Assembly (NCBI GenBank): GCA_026119855.1
Contig: JAOWBW010000016.1
Location: 1,364,001-1,428,000, forward strand
Origin: Campanula takesimana
Taxonomy: Eukaryota > Streptophyta > Magnoliopsida > Asterales > Campanulaceae
Length of the DNA: 64,000 nucleotides
Direction: 5' to 3'
Shown: positions 43,683 to 55,879 of the stretch, one piece after another
How the letters are laid out: each line of letters begins with the position of its first letter
Position numbering within the stretch: the stretch's first letter is position 1
Position numbers and translations under genes: made by a program
The notes under the pieces: generated by a model
The model's input: the letters and a program-made list of their open reading frames with translations, nothing else
The model's database searches: none
Told to the model about the DNA's origin: nothing

Positions 43683-45053
43683 TGATGGATAAAATTCCAA
43701 GTAATAAATACCTAGCAAGCGCACTAGTTACCGTAGTAGTAACGCGCGAAAGCGAGGGTCGATCCCACAGAGACTTGTTGGATAAACGAGTAAATATAAT
43801 TAGTGCAAAATAGTAACCAGAGGGGGTTTTTAATTTGATTTTATTTTATTAACTAAAAACTAAAATTAAATACTAATTAACAAAGAAATGATCACTAGTA
43901 ACGAAGTAAATAGATTAAAGAGATTCACGGGTTGGATTTCACACTATCATCCTTCTATGTTATTTTAAAATAAAGTTATTGATTCATTCCAGGGTTCGTT
44001 CAGTTCTTGTAAAGATTGGGACGGTGAGGCGGCCGGATTGCAATCTTTTTCTCTCTATCTAATCACACTTCACAAATCAAGTCCATGTAATTATTTAAAA
44101 AGTTATTAAGTTCTCAAGAACAATTGAACCTATATTCACTTGATTTCTATCACGGCATCAAATAAATATAATACTCAAAGCATTGGTCTACGCTTTAATT
44201 CCCAAATCAATGGCGGAGTTAAAACCCTAAGTTGTTAAAAAGGCCAATAAAGACTAACTCAATTATTGAAACCCTAAAAACTTAATTAAAATACTTTGAA
44301 CAACTAGAATGAAATCAATATGAAATAACGTTTATAACATAGAATTAGATAGTGTTTTACATCCAACCCATGAATTAAAAACTTAGCTACTCATACTCAA
44401 CATAATGGACACAAATAATAAAACTAAAAACATAAAACCTGGATCTTGAATGATGAAAAGAAAAGACTTCGTCTGCGTTTTAGTTCTTCCAAAAACTCAG
44501 AGAAAATTAAAGCATAAAAATCTCCCTAATGGCTGCTACCGTGTTCTTTTTATACTAGGGTAGGATATCTCAAAATAAGGGAAGGAATTACATTCCTAAA
44601 TCAATAAGGAAAGCTTCACCAAGGCTGAATCGGAGAGGGGGCGCGCGCACCATAAAATAGAGGGCGTGCGCACCCTATTAAATTGGACAAATCCGAGCTT
44701 CTGATCATCAGGGGCGCGCGCACTATGGAGGAGGGGGTGTGCGCACCCTTTTTGACTTGATAAAATGGACCTTCTGATCACTGCGGACGCGCGCACTCTT
44801 TATAAGGGGGCGTGCGCACCCTTTGCTTTTCCTCCAAGGTCTTCTTTTTCTTCCTTAATTCCTGTATAGTCCTCCGCCTGGGTTTCTCCGAAATTCCCCT
44901 CAGGTCCTTCCTCTGCTTTTCAGCCACAATTTCTCCATTTTTCTCTGTACTCAAAGACACTCAAAACAGCCATTAAACACTAAAATACCCGAAGATTCGC
45001 TCCAAGATAAGACCGAACGTATCCAATATTGATGTGTAAAAACACATCCATCA
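43683..45053 (-). repeat. 3' LTR of the Athila element
   Basis: Direct repeat of 54509-55879 with about 17 mismatches by eye. The GC-rich cassette is at 44637-44821. Frames inside it are not genes. Confidence 0.93.
44637..44821. repeat. GC-rich paired palindrome cassette, Athila 3' LTR (three pairs)
   Basis: GGGCGCGCGCACC with GGGCGTGCGCACCC, GGGCGCGCGCAC with GGGGTGTGCGCACCC, and GACGCGCGCAC with GGGCGTGCGCACCC, separated by about 45 bp containing CTTCTGATCA. The right LTR carries the same cassette at 55463-55648. Confidence 0.88.
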
Positions 45054-45068
45054 AATACCCCCAAACTT
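45054..45068 (-). other. Polypurine tract of the Athila element
   Basis: On the minus strand AAGTTTGGGGGTATT abuts the 3' LTR, a typical Athila tract. Confidence 0.88.
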
Positions 45069-46605
45069 ATCTTTTTGCTCGTCCTCGAGTAAAAACAACA
45101 TACTAAATTAAACAACTACCATTAATCACAACTAAACATACTAAAAACAAAAGAAAATATTTTTGGCTCGTTCTCATCACAAATGGGGGATTTTTAACCA
45201 CAAGTCTCAGGTTCCTCACACGAGTGTCAATAATGGGTACCAATTGTCAAACCAAATTGCAACACATATACACTACTAACTCATTTGATTTTCCACCGCA
45301 GCATGATAGGATGAGTGATGGGGTGATCAATGCGACCAAAATAAGATTAGTTTATGGGATCACTTAAGTTAATGCTCTTATTCCACAAATGATAACGATG
45401 ATGCATGTTAACCAAATCAAGGACACTCATACTCATGTATACACAGTTGTCAACCCGGTTACCGATATTGAACGAAAATATGGCATAAAGTTTTAAGCAC
45501 AACAAACGTGCAAGGCTAGGTTCACGGTTACAAATGAAGGTAAGGACATACGAAGTTAAAGAAGTGGACTAAGAAGTCTTCTACAATATGTATATCCTCA
45601 CAATATGTTAACACTCTCCGCTCACCCAATTCCCGCACTATCTCACCCCCAAACTTGAACTTTATATAATTACCTGGGGTGAGACACAATTCCCTATTTC
45701 CTGCGGCCTTTTTCAAAACATGACTTCAATACATTAAAGGGACAAATTTTTTTTTTTTTTCTGAATACTTACACAAAACAAATGTGTGCTTATTTAATCA
45801 CTTTGCACACTCATCAATGATCACTTTTTTTTTTTTTTTTTTTTTTTGCTTGCCCTTTCTTTTCATTACATCTACCCATTCCATGACTTTGGCCATAAAC
45901 CATAATTCCCCAAATCATTCTCCCAATTTCTAACCATAAATTCCCATCATTCCCTAATCCACTTCCTCGTCAAGGTGGGTATAACCTATTCTAAGTGCAA
46001 AAGGGTAGGAAATCGGGTATCAAAAGAAGGTGAACGGCGGTCTTTAATGTGCCATTCTTTCATCCATTACTAGGCTCAAACGGGTGTTCTAGCGATGATT
46101 TTATTTAAGTGACTAGATAGACAAAATAAGGCCAAGAAAAGGGTTTAGAAAGAAATGCCATAAATACCGAATAACCTATTGACTTGTTATTGACAACCAT
46201 GCAACAATGTTCTAGGGTCCCCGAACATACACCAAGTGATCCCATAAATTATTATTATTTTGATAACATGATCATGGGAAAAAATGTAATTGAGAGGTGG
46301 TGCAATCATGCCTTTAGTAGTGCTAATGCAGTCCCAACTCTAGGTTAAACAATAGCACCCATAATGACTAAAATAAACTCTCGGATCATCATCGACTGTG
46401 GTCAACATCCCCAAAAATAATAAGAACAAATTTTTAAATTTTTACCTAAAACAACTAAAACTAAAACACTAATTAAATCCTACTAACATGATGACAGATA
46501 ACCCAAAGCAGATGTACCCCATACCCCCAAACTTAAAAATTTGCATTGCCCCTAATGCAACAATTCATACAAAATTAGTTAAAGTGTAGGGGTACCTCAA
46601 CCATC
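45069..46605 (-). other. 3' untranslated region of the Athila element
   Basis: About 1.5 kb without a credible ORF, holding several long T runs (45748-45759, 45827-45847). A second AAGTTTGGGGGT-like tract lies near 46520-46535, just after the extra ORF's end on the minus strand. Confidence 0.6.
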
Positions 46606-47883
46606 TCACTGCGGTGGGGGAAAGAAATGATCCCAAGGACCACTTCGACTACCACCTTGAAATTGTGGTGTTTGAGCTGCTTGCTGCCCATCCCATGTAC
46701 GGCCCGTCCACTGCATGTTTGGCGGTCTCATATAAGGCGGATACTGGGGAGGATGGTATTGTGGGGGGTATGGTTCTTCGGGAAAGAAGTTTGCCATCAT
46801 CCGCTGTCTGAAGTATTGATTCTCCCCAATTTCTCTGTGGATCACCTCCTCTAAATTATCTAGCCTTTGATCCGTCCTTGCTTGCCACATGCTGTTAGAG
46901 TAAGAATCCATAGCATTTTCCCTTCTGGACTCTCTCATCTGCTCCTCATGGCTTTTCACTTGCCCCGCCAAATAATAAGTCGCCTCATAGGGGTTGAGGT
47001 TGTGCATCTCCTCCTCTATCTCCTCTCCAGCCTGGCCGCTACTTCCTGCGGCAGAGGAGGATCCCTTCCTCAAGTTAGTGGCTTTCTTCAAAGTAATTGG
47101 GGCCCCAGCCTTTAGGTCCTTGATATTGCTTCCAAATGTAAACCCGGCCAATTCCACCAACTCAGTGACTAAAATGGGAAATTTATAACTCGAGGATCCC
47201 ATCCTCTGAACCAACTGTAGCATCTCCTGTCTGATAATTAACCCCGTGTTTATCCTTTCCCTGCCCATTACCACGTGCATCAATGCAGCTCTCCTCCAAT
47301 GAACATCTCCCTTGTGAGAAGATGGCATGATCCGCTCACAAATGAAGCGGTGCAGAAACTGCAACTCTGGTACTAGCTCACTGGTCTTTAAAATATTGCC
47401 TTTGTGGTATTTCTGAGGGTTAATATTCACCCCTAGAGTGGCAGAGAAAATCGGAAGCATCTCCTTCACCTTACTAATTGTATTCATCTCCCTCATTAGC
47501 TTCTGATAAGCACACTTTTCCTCAGATATCCCCACGGGCATACGGTAGTATTGATTTATGGTTTTGCTAGTATAATCCACCTCTACACCGTGCACGAATG
47601 AATTATTTGTGTTCCCTCTCCCGAAAACATTGGCATAGAAGTGTTTAACCACAGTGGATATCCCCCGAGCCGTCGGATCCGAAGCCAAATCTTTCCATTT
47701 ATAAAAAGTGAATACCTCCTTCATACCAAAAGATTCCCAATCGAATTCCCTCTCAACCATAAAACTATTCCCTTTGTAGTTGTTGTAAAATTCTTCCGCA
47801 TTGGCATTCACAAATAGGGTGTTATCATAAGGGGGTTCTACCGGGACATTGGGTGCAGGTGTATTCTTCTTAGATTTTCCCAT
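46606..47883 (-). CDS. Athila-type ORF in the env position, 425 codons, intact
   Basis: An uninterrupted frame begins at the ATG at 47881-47883 (MGKSKKNTPAPNVPVEPP) and ends in a Pro/Gln/Tyr-rich tail. The N-terminal 200 residues (for example FDWESFGMKEVFTFYKWKDL and VKHFYANVFGR) resemble the 'putative plant transposon protein' family found next to gag-pol in Athila-like elements; this comes from memory of the family. No signal peptide, hydrophobic membrane segment or glycoprotein layout is visible, so calling it an envelope protein is not supported. Residues 270-295 are Ser/Gly/Glu-rich, followed by a charged helix (about 310-360). It is the only large intact frame of this element, while gag-pol has several breaks. 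Function unknown. Confidence 0.8.
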   Translation of the reverse strand: MGKSKKNTPAPNVPVEPPYDNTLFVNANAEEFYNNYKGNSFMVEREFDWESFGMKEVFTFYKWKDLASDPTARGISTVVKHFYANVFGRGNTNNSFVHGVEVDYTSKTINQYYRMPVGISEEKCAYQKLMREMNTISKVKEMLPIFSATLGVNINPQKYHKGNILKTSELVPELQFLHRFICERIMPSSHKGDVHWRRAALMHVVMGRERINTGLIIRQEMLQLVQRMGSSSYKFPILVTELVELAGFTFGSNIKDLKAGAPITLKKATNLRKGSSSAAGSSGQAGEEIEEEMHNLNPYEATYYLAGQVKSHEEQMRESRRENAMDSYSNSMWQARTDQRLDNLEEVIHREIGENQYFRQRMMANFFPEEPYPPQYHPPQYPPYMRPPNMQWTGRTWDGQQAAQTPQFQGGSRSGPWDHFFPPPQ

Positions 47884-49062
47884 TGCTTCAACAATTCACA
47901 ATAAAATGCACTACCCAAAACAACTCAGAAAATCAACTTACTTGACCGGAAAAGTCGCCGGAGTTTGATCGGAGTTGTAGAAGATGATGCCCCTAGAGAG
48001 CTCTTGTTTCAACAATCGTTTTTCCCTTCTTTGACACCTTTCAATTCTCACCCGAAAGCGCCCAAAATTCCACTTTTTCGTATTCTACAAAGCTTGAACC
48101 CACTCTTCGAATTTGCCCAGATTTAATGGAGATTGAAGCTTGAAATCTTGGAATGGAGGAATGTGAGAGTGTATAAGATGGATTTTGACAGAATTTTGGT
48201 TGAATTTGGTGGATTGGGTGAGGATTTGTAGAGAGAGAGATGAGGGTATGGGAGGTTTTTTTCTAGAGAGAGAAAGAGAGGAGGCTGCAAGGTTTACACA
48301 ATTAATCCTTATGCCCGATTTTCCCTTTATTTCAACCGGCTATTTGCATTCAGACAGAAGAGGGCGCGCGCACCATCAAAAGAGGGGCGCACGCACCCTT
48401 TAATCAGAAGGAAGTCCAGTTTTGTTCACAAGAGGGGGCGTGCGCACCATTTCTCTGAGGGCGTGCGCACCCGTTGTGAGGGGGCGTGGGCACCCCTTAG
48501 ACTGCCTTGAAATTTTGATTTCTGCTCTCTTTTCAGCTACTTTCCCCGCTCCAAAATGGTTATTGCCTATGGCTTATCTGCACATCACCACAAAACAAAA
48601 CACAAGCGTAATATCCTTTATAAAATTTAAAAATGACTCAAAAAATAAAAATCTTTTTGGAAGGTGACACTATTTACAATCCCCTATAAACCCACAAACT
48701 CAGAGAGACCCGTTAGGGTGACACGGACACACTTTTTGACCGCACTGTCGTTGCCTACGTTCCCCCTAGGACAATAAGGGGCTCAGGTCACCGTAGTTCG
48801 AACCGACCCAGAAATAAAAGACACGAAAGCAATAAATATATAAATATAATTTTTTATTTTTTTTTTTGAATTTATGAATACCACCACCCCCAAACTTAGA
48901 ACATGCTATGTCCTCATTGCAGCAAAAGTAAACATGCATCCAAGCTAAGAATGATGATAGACTGAAATAAAAGAAAGCAAATAAAATGATACCTGGTTGG
49001 GTTGCCTCCCAACAAGCGCCTTTGTTTTAAAGTCGTTGGCTCGACATAATGCCACATGGGAG
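47884..49062 (-). other. Spacer between Athila pol and the extra ORF
   Basis: It has no credible coding region. A GC-rich palindrome cassette lies at 48360-48497. The C-rich stretch near 48880-48900 (minus strand TTGGGGGTGG) resembles an internal polypurine tract. Confidence 0.6.
48360..48497. repeat. GC-rich palindrome cassette inside the Athila internal region
   Basis: GGGCGCGCGCACC, GGGGCGCACGCACCC, spacer, GGGGCGTGCGCACC, GGGCGTGCGCACCC and GGGGCGTGGGCACCCC. It is the same motif family as in the Athila LTR, but outside the LTR. Confidence 0.88.
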
Positions 49063-51054
49063 TTAATTGGCCTTCTCTGGGTCCACCAACTCGATCACCT
49101 CTACCTCTTCATCAATAGCCACCCCCTCATAATAAGGTTTCACCCGGTGTCCATTAACTTTGAACAAATTTCCCGTTTTCAAATTCTTAAGCTCAACTGC
49201 TCCATGTGGGAATACTTGCACCAACTCAAATGGCCCCGTCCACTTGGAACGCAGTTTACCCGGAAATAACCTCAAACGAGAGTTGAAAAGGAGAACTTTC
49301 ATACCCGGCCTCAAATCTTTTGGCTTCAAATGCTTGTCATGGTATCTTTTAGTTCTCTCTTTATACAGTTTGGCACTTGCATAACTATCTTGCCGCAACT
49401 CGTCAAGTTCATTCAAAGTGAGCAATCTCTTCTCACCCGCGGCATCCATGTCCATATTCAACTCTTTCACTGCCCAAAATGCCTTGTGCTCCATCTCAAC
49501 CGGTAAATGGCATTCCTTCCCATACACAACACGGAAAGGACTCATGCCAATTGGAGTCTTGTATGCCGTCCGGTATGCCCATAATGCATCGCTCAACTTT
49601 AGAGCCCAATCTTTACGGTTCGGACGCACCGTCTTTTCAAGGACCCCTTTTATTTGTCTGTTGCTTACCTCCACTTATCCCGAGGTTTGAGGATGATAAG
49701 CTGTGGCTAATTTATGAACCACCCCATATTTCTTCAACACATTGTTGAACATTCGGTTGGTGAAATGTGTTCCTTGATCACTTATGATTGCTCGTGGCAC
49801 TCCATACCTGCTAAAAATATTTTCACAAACAAACTTGGAAACCACATTAGCATCGTTAGTCCGGGTGGCAATAGCCTCCACCCACTTTGACACATAATCC
49901 ACCGCAACCAATATATAAACAAAACCATGGGATGGGGGAAACGGACCCATAAAATCAATACCCCACACATCAAATATATCAACAACTAAATTAAAGTGTT
50001 GGGGCATCTCATCTCTTTGACCAATGCCATCAGTCTTCTGGCATCTATCACACCTCTTACTGAACTCACATGCATCTCTAAATATGGTGGGCCAATACAA
50101 ACCGGCTTGGAAAATTTTTCTAGCGGTCTTTTGACAATTAAAATGCCCACCACATTGAAGCTCATGACAAAAACGCAACACACTCTCTTGTTCATGCTCA
50201 GGGACACATCTTCTCAAAAGCTTATCAGGACAAATCTTCCACAAATAAGGATCATCCCAAATGTAATGCTTCACATCCGATTTAAACTTTCGTTTTTGAT
50301 CATATGTGAAGTGCGGTGGCATAATATTAGAAACAATGAAATTCACAAAATCCGCATACCAAGGCTCATGAACATGTAAAGCAAATAGTTGCTCATCCGG
50401 AAAATTTTCATTAACCGGAATCGCACCATCTATCACATTAGTAAAAGTAAAGTCCTCTAGCCTAGATAAGTGATCTGCCACCACATTTTCGATCCCCTTT
50501 TTGTCTTTTATTTCTATGTCAAACTCCTGCAGTAGGAGCATCCACCTAAGGAGTCTAGGTTTAGCATCCTTTTTATTTAACAAGTATTTTAATGCAGCAT
50601 GATCAGAGTAGATAATCACCTTAGACCCAAGCAAGTAAGAACGAAACTTTTCAAGAGCAAACACAACTGCTAAAAATTCTTTTTCAGTAGTAGTATAATT
50701 CAGTTGTGCATCATTTAAAGTTCTACTTGCGTAATGAATCACATGAGGCAATTTATCCACTCTTTGCCCTAAAACAGCCCCAATCGCAAAATCTGATGCA
50801 TCACACATGATCTCAAATGGTAGAGACCAATTGGGGCTGGATAGAATGGGGGCACACATCAACTTCTCCTTCAGCAGATTGAAGGCCTCTAAACACTCTT
50901 GGTCAAAGATGAACTTGGTGTCCTTAGCCAGCAGGTTACATAAAGGCATACAAATTTTTGAAAAGTCTTTTATGAAACGCCTATAAAAACCTGCATGGCC
51001 TAGAAAACTTCGCACACCCTTAACCGATACAGGGGGAGGCAATTTTGAAATCAC
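49063..51054 (-). pseudogene. Athila pol: RNase H and integrase, one stop
   Basis: On the minus strand 51054-49675 reads RSFLGHAGFYRRFIKDF, then the RNase H part MCDASDFAIGAVLGQR. The integrase zinc-binding segment GGHFNCQKTARKIFQAGLYW and CDRCQK follow. The core has GIDFMGPFP and IISDQGTHFTNR (two catalytic Asp) and AYHPQTSG. A TAA at 49675 replaces the usual Gln codon just before VEVSNRQIKG with the catalytic Glu. The frame then continues open to 49063 (MSPFRVVYGKECHLPVE, then a C-terminal tail). All integrase landmarks are present and only that stop breaks the core. Confidence 0.92.
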
Positions 51055-53232
51055 ATCGAAATTTAGCCTTGTCTACCTCAATCCCCTTATTTGACACCAA
51101 ATGCCCTAACACAATGCCATGCCTCACAAGAAAATGACATTTTTCCCAACTAAGGGTCAAATTTGTCTCACAACAACGATTTAAAACCATTGTCAAATTT
51201 TCTAGGCACCCATCAAAACTGTCCCCAAATACCGAGAAGTCATCCATGAAGACTTCGACACATCGCTCAATCAAATCAGAGAAGATGGAGGTCATACACC
51301 TTTGAAAGGTCGCAGGTGCATTACAAAGCCCAAAGGGCATCCTCCTAAATGCGAATGTGCCAAAAGGACAAGTAAAAGTGGTCTTGGCTTGGTCCTCTGG
51401 TGCAATGGGGATTTGGTTATACCCCGAAAAACCATCCAAGAAGCAATAATACTCATGTCCAGCTAACCTCTCAAGAATCTGATCAATAAAGGGCAAAGGG
51501 AAGTGATCTTTCTTTGTTGCAGCATTCAGTTTGCGCAAATCTATGCACATTCTCAGACCAGTCACTTCCCTTTTTGGCACTTCTTCTCCTTTTCATTAGT
51601 GGTGACCGTGTAGCCCGATTTCTTAGGAACGACTTGAACCGGGCTCACCCACTCACTATCAGCAACGGCATAGATAATGCCTGCATCCAACAATTTTAGG
51701 ACCTCTTTCCTAACCGCCTCCTCCATGTGAGGATTTAACCTCCTTTGTCTCTCTCTAGACGGCTTAGCACCATCTATGAGATTAATTTTGTGCATGCACA
51801 TGGAGGGGCTTATACCCTTAATATCTGCTAAGGTCCACCCTATGGCCTGCTTGTGCTCACAAAGCACTTTGATCAACTTGGCCTCTTGTTCTATGGTCAA
51901 ATCTGAGGAAATTATCACAGGCAAAGTCTCTCCCTCCCCAAGAAAAACATATTTTAAATTTGAGGGAAGGGCTTTTAGCTCAAGAGCTGGAGGGGTTACA
52001 ACATAAGGCACCGACTTCTCATTGAAGTGGCCTAGGGGGTGAAACGGGCCATCACTAGGATGGTGTTCGTCGGCCTTTTCCACAGCCATCAGTTGAACAT
52101 CCGCATTATCCCTAAGTTTCTCACCGCCAATTGACAACAAAGACTCTAACTCCTCACAGTCTCTCTCATGCCACAAAACTTCACTCACACAATCCTCAAC
52201 AATATCCACACGGTTACAAGACTCATCATCTATGGGACTTTGCATGACATCAAACACAGATATTTGTATTTTCTCATTAGCCACACACATAGATAGAGTC
52301 ACATCACCCAAATTAATGATGGTGTTAGTAGTAGCCATAAATGGACGCCCAAGCAATATGGGAGAATCCTGACTATTCCCAACACCATTCACAGTTTCAA
52401 GCAAAACAAAATCCACAGGGATAATCAAATTAGCTACCTGCACCAAAACATCCTCCACAATTCCTAATGGCCTCTTGATTGAATGGTCAGCCAATTGCAA
52501 GGTCATTGTGGTGGGTTTTAGCTCAGGCAAACCCAACTCAAGATACAAATAATGAGGTAACAAATTAATGCTAGCACCGAGATCTAACATTTCCTTCACC
52601 TTTTTAGAATCCCCCATAGATATAGAAATATTAAAACTTCCGGGGTCTTTCAATTTAGGTGGGAGGTTCTGTTGTACCACGGCACTGGCACTTTCACCCA
52701 TAACCAATTTCTCATCATTCCCATACTTGGGTTTTCTGGAGTTAAGTTCTTTGAAAAACTTTGCATAAGCTGGGATATTTTTAATGACATTTAACAAAGG
52801 AAGATTAATGTTCACTTTTGAAAACATGTCATATAAATCAGACATTTGCTTATCCAGCTTATTTCTCATGAATCTACCAGGAAACGGTACAGGAGGTACA
52901 TATGGCTTGGGGGTGGAAGAATCAGTAACAGGAATTTCCCCCATGCCATTAGTACTCTTACCAACAACATTCTCAACAACAGGTGGTTCGGGAGTTTCAG
53001 AAAGAGAGTTAGGACATACCTCATTACTTACCTGTTTGCCATTTCTCAGAGTCATAATGGCCTTGGCTTGCTCCCCTTGACTAGGGAAGGTTCCTGGTTT
53101 ATGCCCTTGCTGACCCACAGCTAGTTGACCAATTTGGGTCTCCAGCTTTTTGTTGACCGCATCCTGCTGCTTCTCACGCTGTTCCATCATCATCTTCATT
53201 TGTTGCTGCTCTTGCATCATGGACCTCATCAT
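51020..53232 (-). pseudogene. Athila pol: linker, protease and reverse transcriptase, one internal frameshift
   Basis: The frame 53232-51562 holds a Gln/Met-rich coiled linker (MMRSMMQEQQQMKMMMEQRE), then a protease with LDLGASINLLPH and ILLGRPFMAT, then the RT N-terminus (CEHKQAIGWTLADIKGISP, AGIIYAVADSEWVSPVQVV). A frameshift near 51575 shifts to 51580-51020 with RMCIDLRKLNAATKKDHFP, GYNQIPIAPEDQ, MPFGLCNAPATFQRCM and the catalytic VFMDDFSVFG. A second frameshift near 51040 leads into the RNase H part. RT motifs are complete. Confidence 0.92.
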
Positions 53233-54450
53233 ATCCTCCAGTGATTGCTTAGGCTACTGTTCTGGATTCCCTTGTGGGGGAGGAGGATATAGAGGTTTCT
53301 GCTGCTGGTACTGAATTCCTGGGTTACCCCTCCAAGAAAAATTGAGGTGGTTTTTCCAATCTGGATTATAAGTATTAGAATACATACCACCTTGATTTTT
53401 CCTTGGGGGATACCCTTGCATCGCATTTACCTATTCAGAATCAAACTGTGCAACAACTGGACAACCATTAGTAGCATGAGTGTTAGATCCACAATTAGCA
53501 CAGAAATCAGATACCACATTAGCACTTGAGGGAGACATATTAGAATTCATTTTAGCCATGTTTTGGTTTAACAAAGACACCTGCCTAGTGAACTCATCCA
53601 TACAACTCAACTCATGCACTCCCCTAGGTTTCCCTCTAGAGCCTTTTTCTTGCGAATTGGCCCCCAACATCTCAAATAATTCTTGGGTTTGGTCAACAGT
53701 TTTGGCTCCTAAAAAGCCGCCTGCTGTATTGTCGACCATAGCTTGGTCTGCTGCAGTTAACCCACCATAAAATATTTGATGTAAAAGGGCCTCAGGAAAA
53801 GCATGATGGGGGCACTGCACTTGCAACATTTTGAACCTATCCCAAGCCTCATGAAATGGCTCACCTACCTCTTGAGTAAACCCTATGATTTTCTGTCTAA
53901 AGGTGGCCAAAGTAGCATGCGGGAAAAATTTCTTTAAGAATGCATCATGCAACCCATCCCATGTAGTGATACTCCTAGCAAGAAGTAACATAAGCCAAGT
54001 TTTAGCTGCCCCTTGAAGAGAGAAAGGAAAATACTTAAGTCTTAATTGTTCATCAGTAACCCCCTCTTTTACAGGGAATCCTGATATAATCATCATGTAC
54101 TCTCTCAAGAAGTTCAAAGAGTCTTCAGCGGGAAGACCCTGAAACTTGGACAACTGACTGAAGTAATGCCCCTTTGCCTCATAAGATTTAGCGGCCTCAG
54201 TCAAAACAATACACGACACCGATGTGTCAACCTTGGGCCTAGCATATTCTTTCATTAAGGGATTAGCCATTACAACTTCAATTTCTTCTTCCCCGGTGGA
54301 AGAAGTTTCAAATTCACTTAAAAATACCTCTGTCTCGGTGACAGAATCTTCAGACTCAGACTCAAAAATAGGGGGAATGCCCCTGTCAAGTCTATCGATA
54401 TTATCGTCCAAAGGAACCAACTCGGGGTTCAATGAACGCCTACCAAACAT
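53229..54450 (-). pseudogene. Athila gag, with two in-frame TAG stops at its end
   Basis: The ATG at 54448-54450 opens 339 codons: an acidic N-terminal region (ESESEDSVTETEVFLSEFE), then the capsid domain (FQGLPAEDSLNFLREYMMI, KTWLMLLLARSITTWDGLHD, FFPHATLATFRQKIIGF) and a C-terminal zinc knuckle CANCGSNTHATNGC (C-X2-C-X4-H-X4-C). A TAG at 53431-53433 ends the frame. The same frame continues to a second TAG near 53254, after which the pol frame is open. A gag-pol readthrough layout is possible, but two stops 180 bp apart more likely are mutations. Capsid domain intact. Confidence 0.9.
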
Positions 54451-54483
54451 ACACCGACTAAATTAACTTGTAAATCAAAACAA

Positions 54484-54502
54484 GTCCCCGGCAGCGGCGC
54501 CA
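54484..54502 (-). other. Primer binding site of the Athila element
   Basis: On the minus strand TGGCGCCGCTGCCGGGGAC follows the 5' LTR after six bases. It resembles the tRNA-Asp-type site of Athila/Tat elements. Confidence 0.85.
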
Positions 54503-54508
54503 AAAACT

Positions 54509-55879
54509 TGATGGATAAAATTCCAAGTAATAAATACCTAGCAAGAGCACTAGTTACCGTAGTAGTAACGCGCGAAAGTGAGGGTCGATCCCACAGAGAC
54601 TTGTTGGATAAACGAGTAAATTTAATTAGTGCAAAATAGTAACCAGAGGGGGTTTTTAATTTGATTTTATTTTATTAACTAAAAACTGAAATTAAATACT
54701 AATTAACAAAGCAATGATCACTAGTAACGAAGTAAATAGATTAAAGAGATTTACGGGTTGGATTTCACACTATCATCCTTCTATGTTATTTTAAAATAAA
54801 GTTATTGATTCATTCCAGGGTTCGTTCACTTCTTGTAAAGATTGGGACGGTGAGGCGGCCGGATTGCAATCTTTTTCTCTCTATCTAATCACACTTCACA
54901 AATCAAGTCCATGTAATTATTTAAGAAGTTATTAAGTTCTCAAGAACAATTGAACCTATATTCACTTGATTTCTATCACGGCGTCAAATAAATATAATAC
55001 TCAAAGCATTGGTCTACGCTTTAATCCCCAAATCAATGGCGGAGTTAAAACCCTAAGTTGTTAAAAAGGCCAATAAAGACTAACTCAATTATTGAAACCC
55101 TAAAAACTTAATTAAAATACTTTGAACAACTAGAATGAAATCAATATGAAATAACGTTTATAACATAGAATTAGATAGTGTTTTACATCTAACCCATGAA
55201 TTAAAAACTTAGCTACTCATACTCAACATAATGGACACAAATAATAAAACTAAAAACATAAAACCTGGATCTTGAATGATGAAAAGAAAAGACTTCGTCT
55301 GCGTTTTAGTTCTTCCAAAAACTCAGAGAAAATTAAAGCATAAAAATCTCCCTAATGGCTGCTACCGTGTTCTTTTTATACTAGGGTAGGATATCTCAAA
55401 ATAAGGGAAGGAATTACATTCCTAAATCAACAAGGAAAGCTTCACCAAGGCTGAATCGGCGAGGGGGCGCGCGTACCATAAAATAGAGGGCGTGCGCACC
55501 CTATTAAATTGGACAAATCCGAGCTTCTGATCATCAGGGGCGCGCGCACTATGGAGGAGGGGGTGTGCGCACCCTTTTTGACTTGATAAAATGGACCTTC
55601 TGATCACTGCGGGCGCGCGCACTCTTTATAAGGGGGCGTGCGCACCCTTTGCTTTTCCTCCAAGGTCTTCTTTTTCTTCCTTAATTCCTGTATAGTCCTC
55701 CGCCTGGGTTTCTCCGAAATTCCCCTCTGGTCCTTCCTCTGCTTTTCAGCCACAATTTCTCCATTTTTCCCTGTACTCAAAGACACTCAAAACAGCCATT
55801 AAACACTAAAATACCCGAAGATTCGCTCCAAGATAAGACCGAACGTATCCAATATTGATGTGTAAAAACACATCCATCA
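54509..55879 (-). repeat. 5' LTR of the Athila element
   Basis: 1371 bp, same length as the 3' LTR, with the GC-rich cassette at 55463-55648. Confidence 0.93.

Larger units (their letters stand above)
43683..55879 (-). mobile_element. Athila-like Ty3-gypsy retrotransposon
   Basis: A 12.2-kb insertion on the minus strand with 1371-bp LTRs of equal length (43683-45053 and 54509-55879), TGATGGAT/ATCCATCA ends and the perfect 5-bp duplication ATCAT (43678-43682 and 55880-55884). Order on the minus strand: PBS, gag, protease, RT, RNase H, integrase, a non-coding spacer, an extra ORF, polypurine tract. About 17 differences between the LTRs by eye (near 1.2 percent) suggest insertion within roughly the last million years under usual plant rates. 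Gag-pol carries three in-frame stops and two frameshifts. Confidence 0.95.

Noticed and set aside
45748..45847. Poly-T runs as a retroposon tail
   Set aside because: They lie within the Athila 3' region and no flanking duplication is visible.
53347..54466. Plus-strand frames opposite the Athila gag and pol
   Set aside because: Antisense shadows of the well-supported minus-strand gag-pol.
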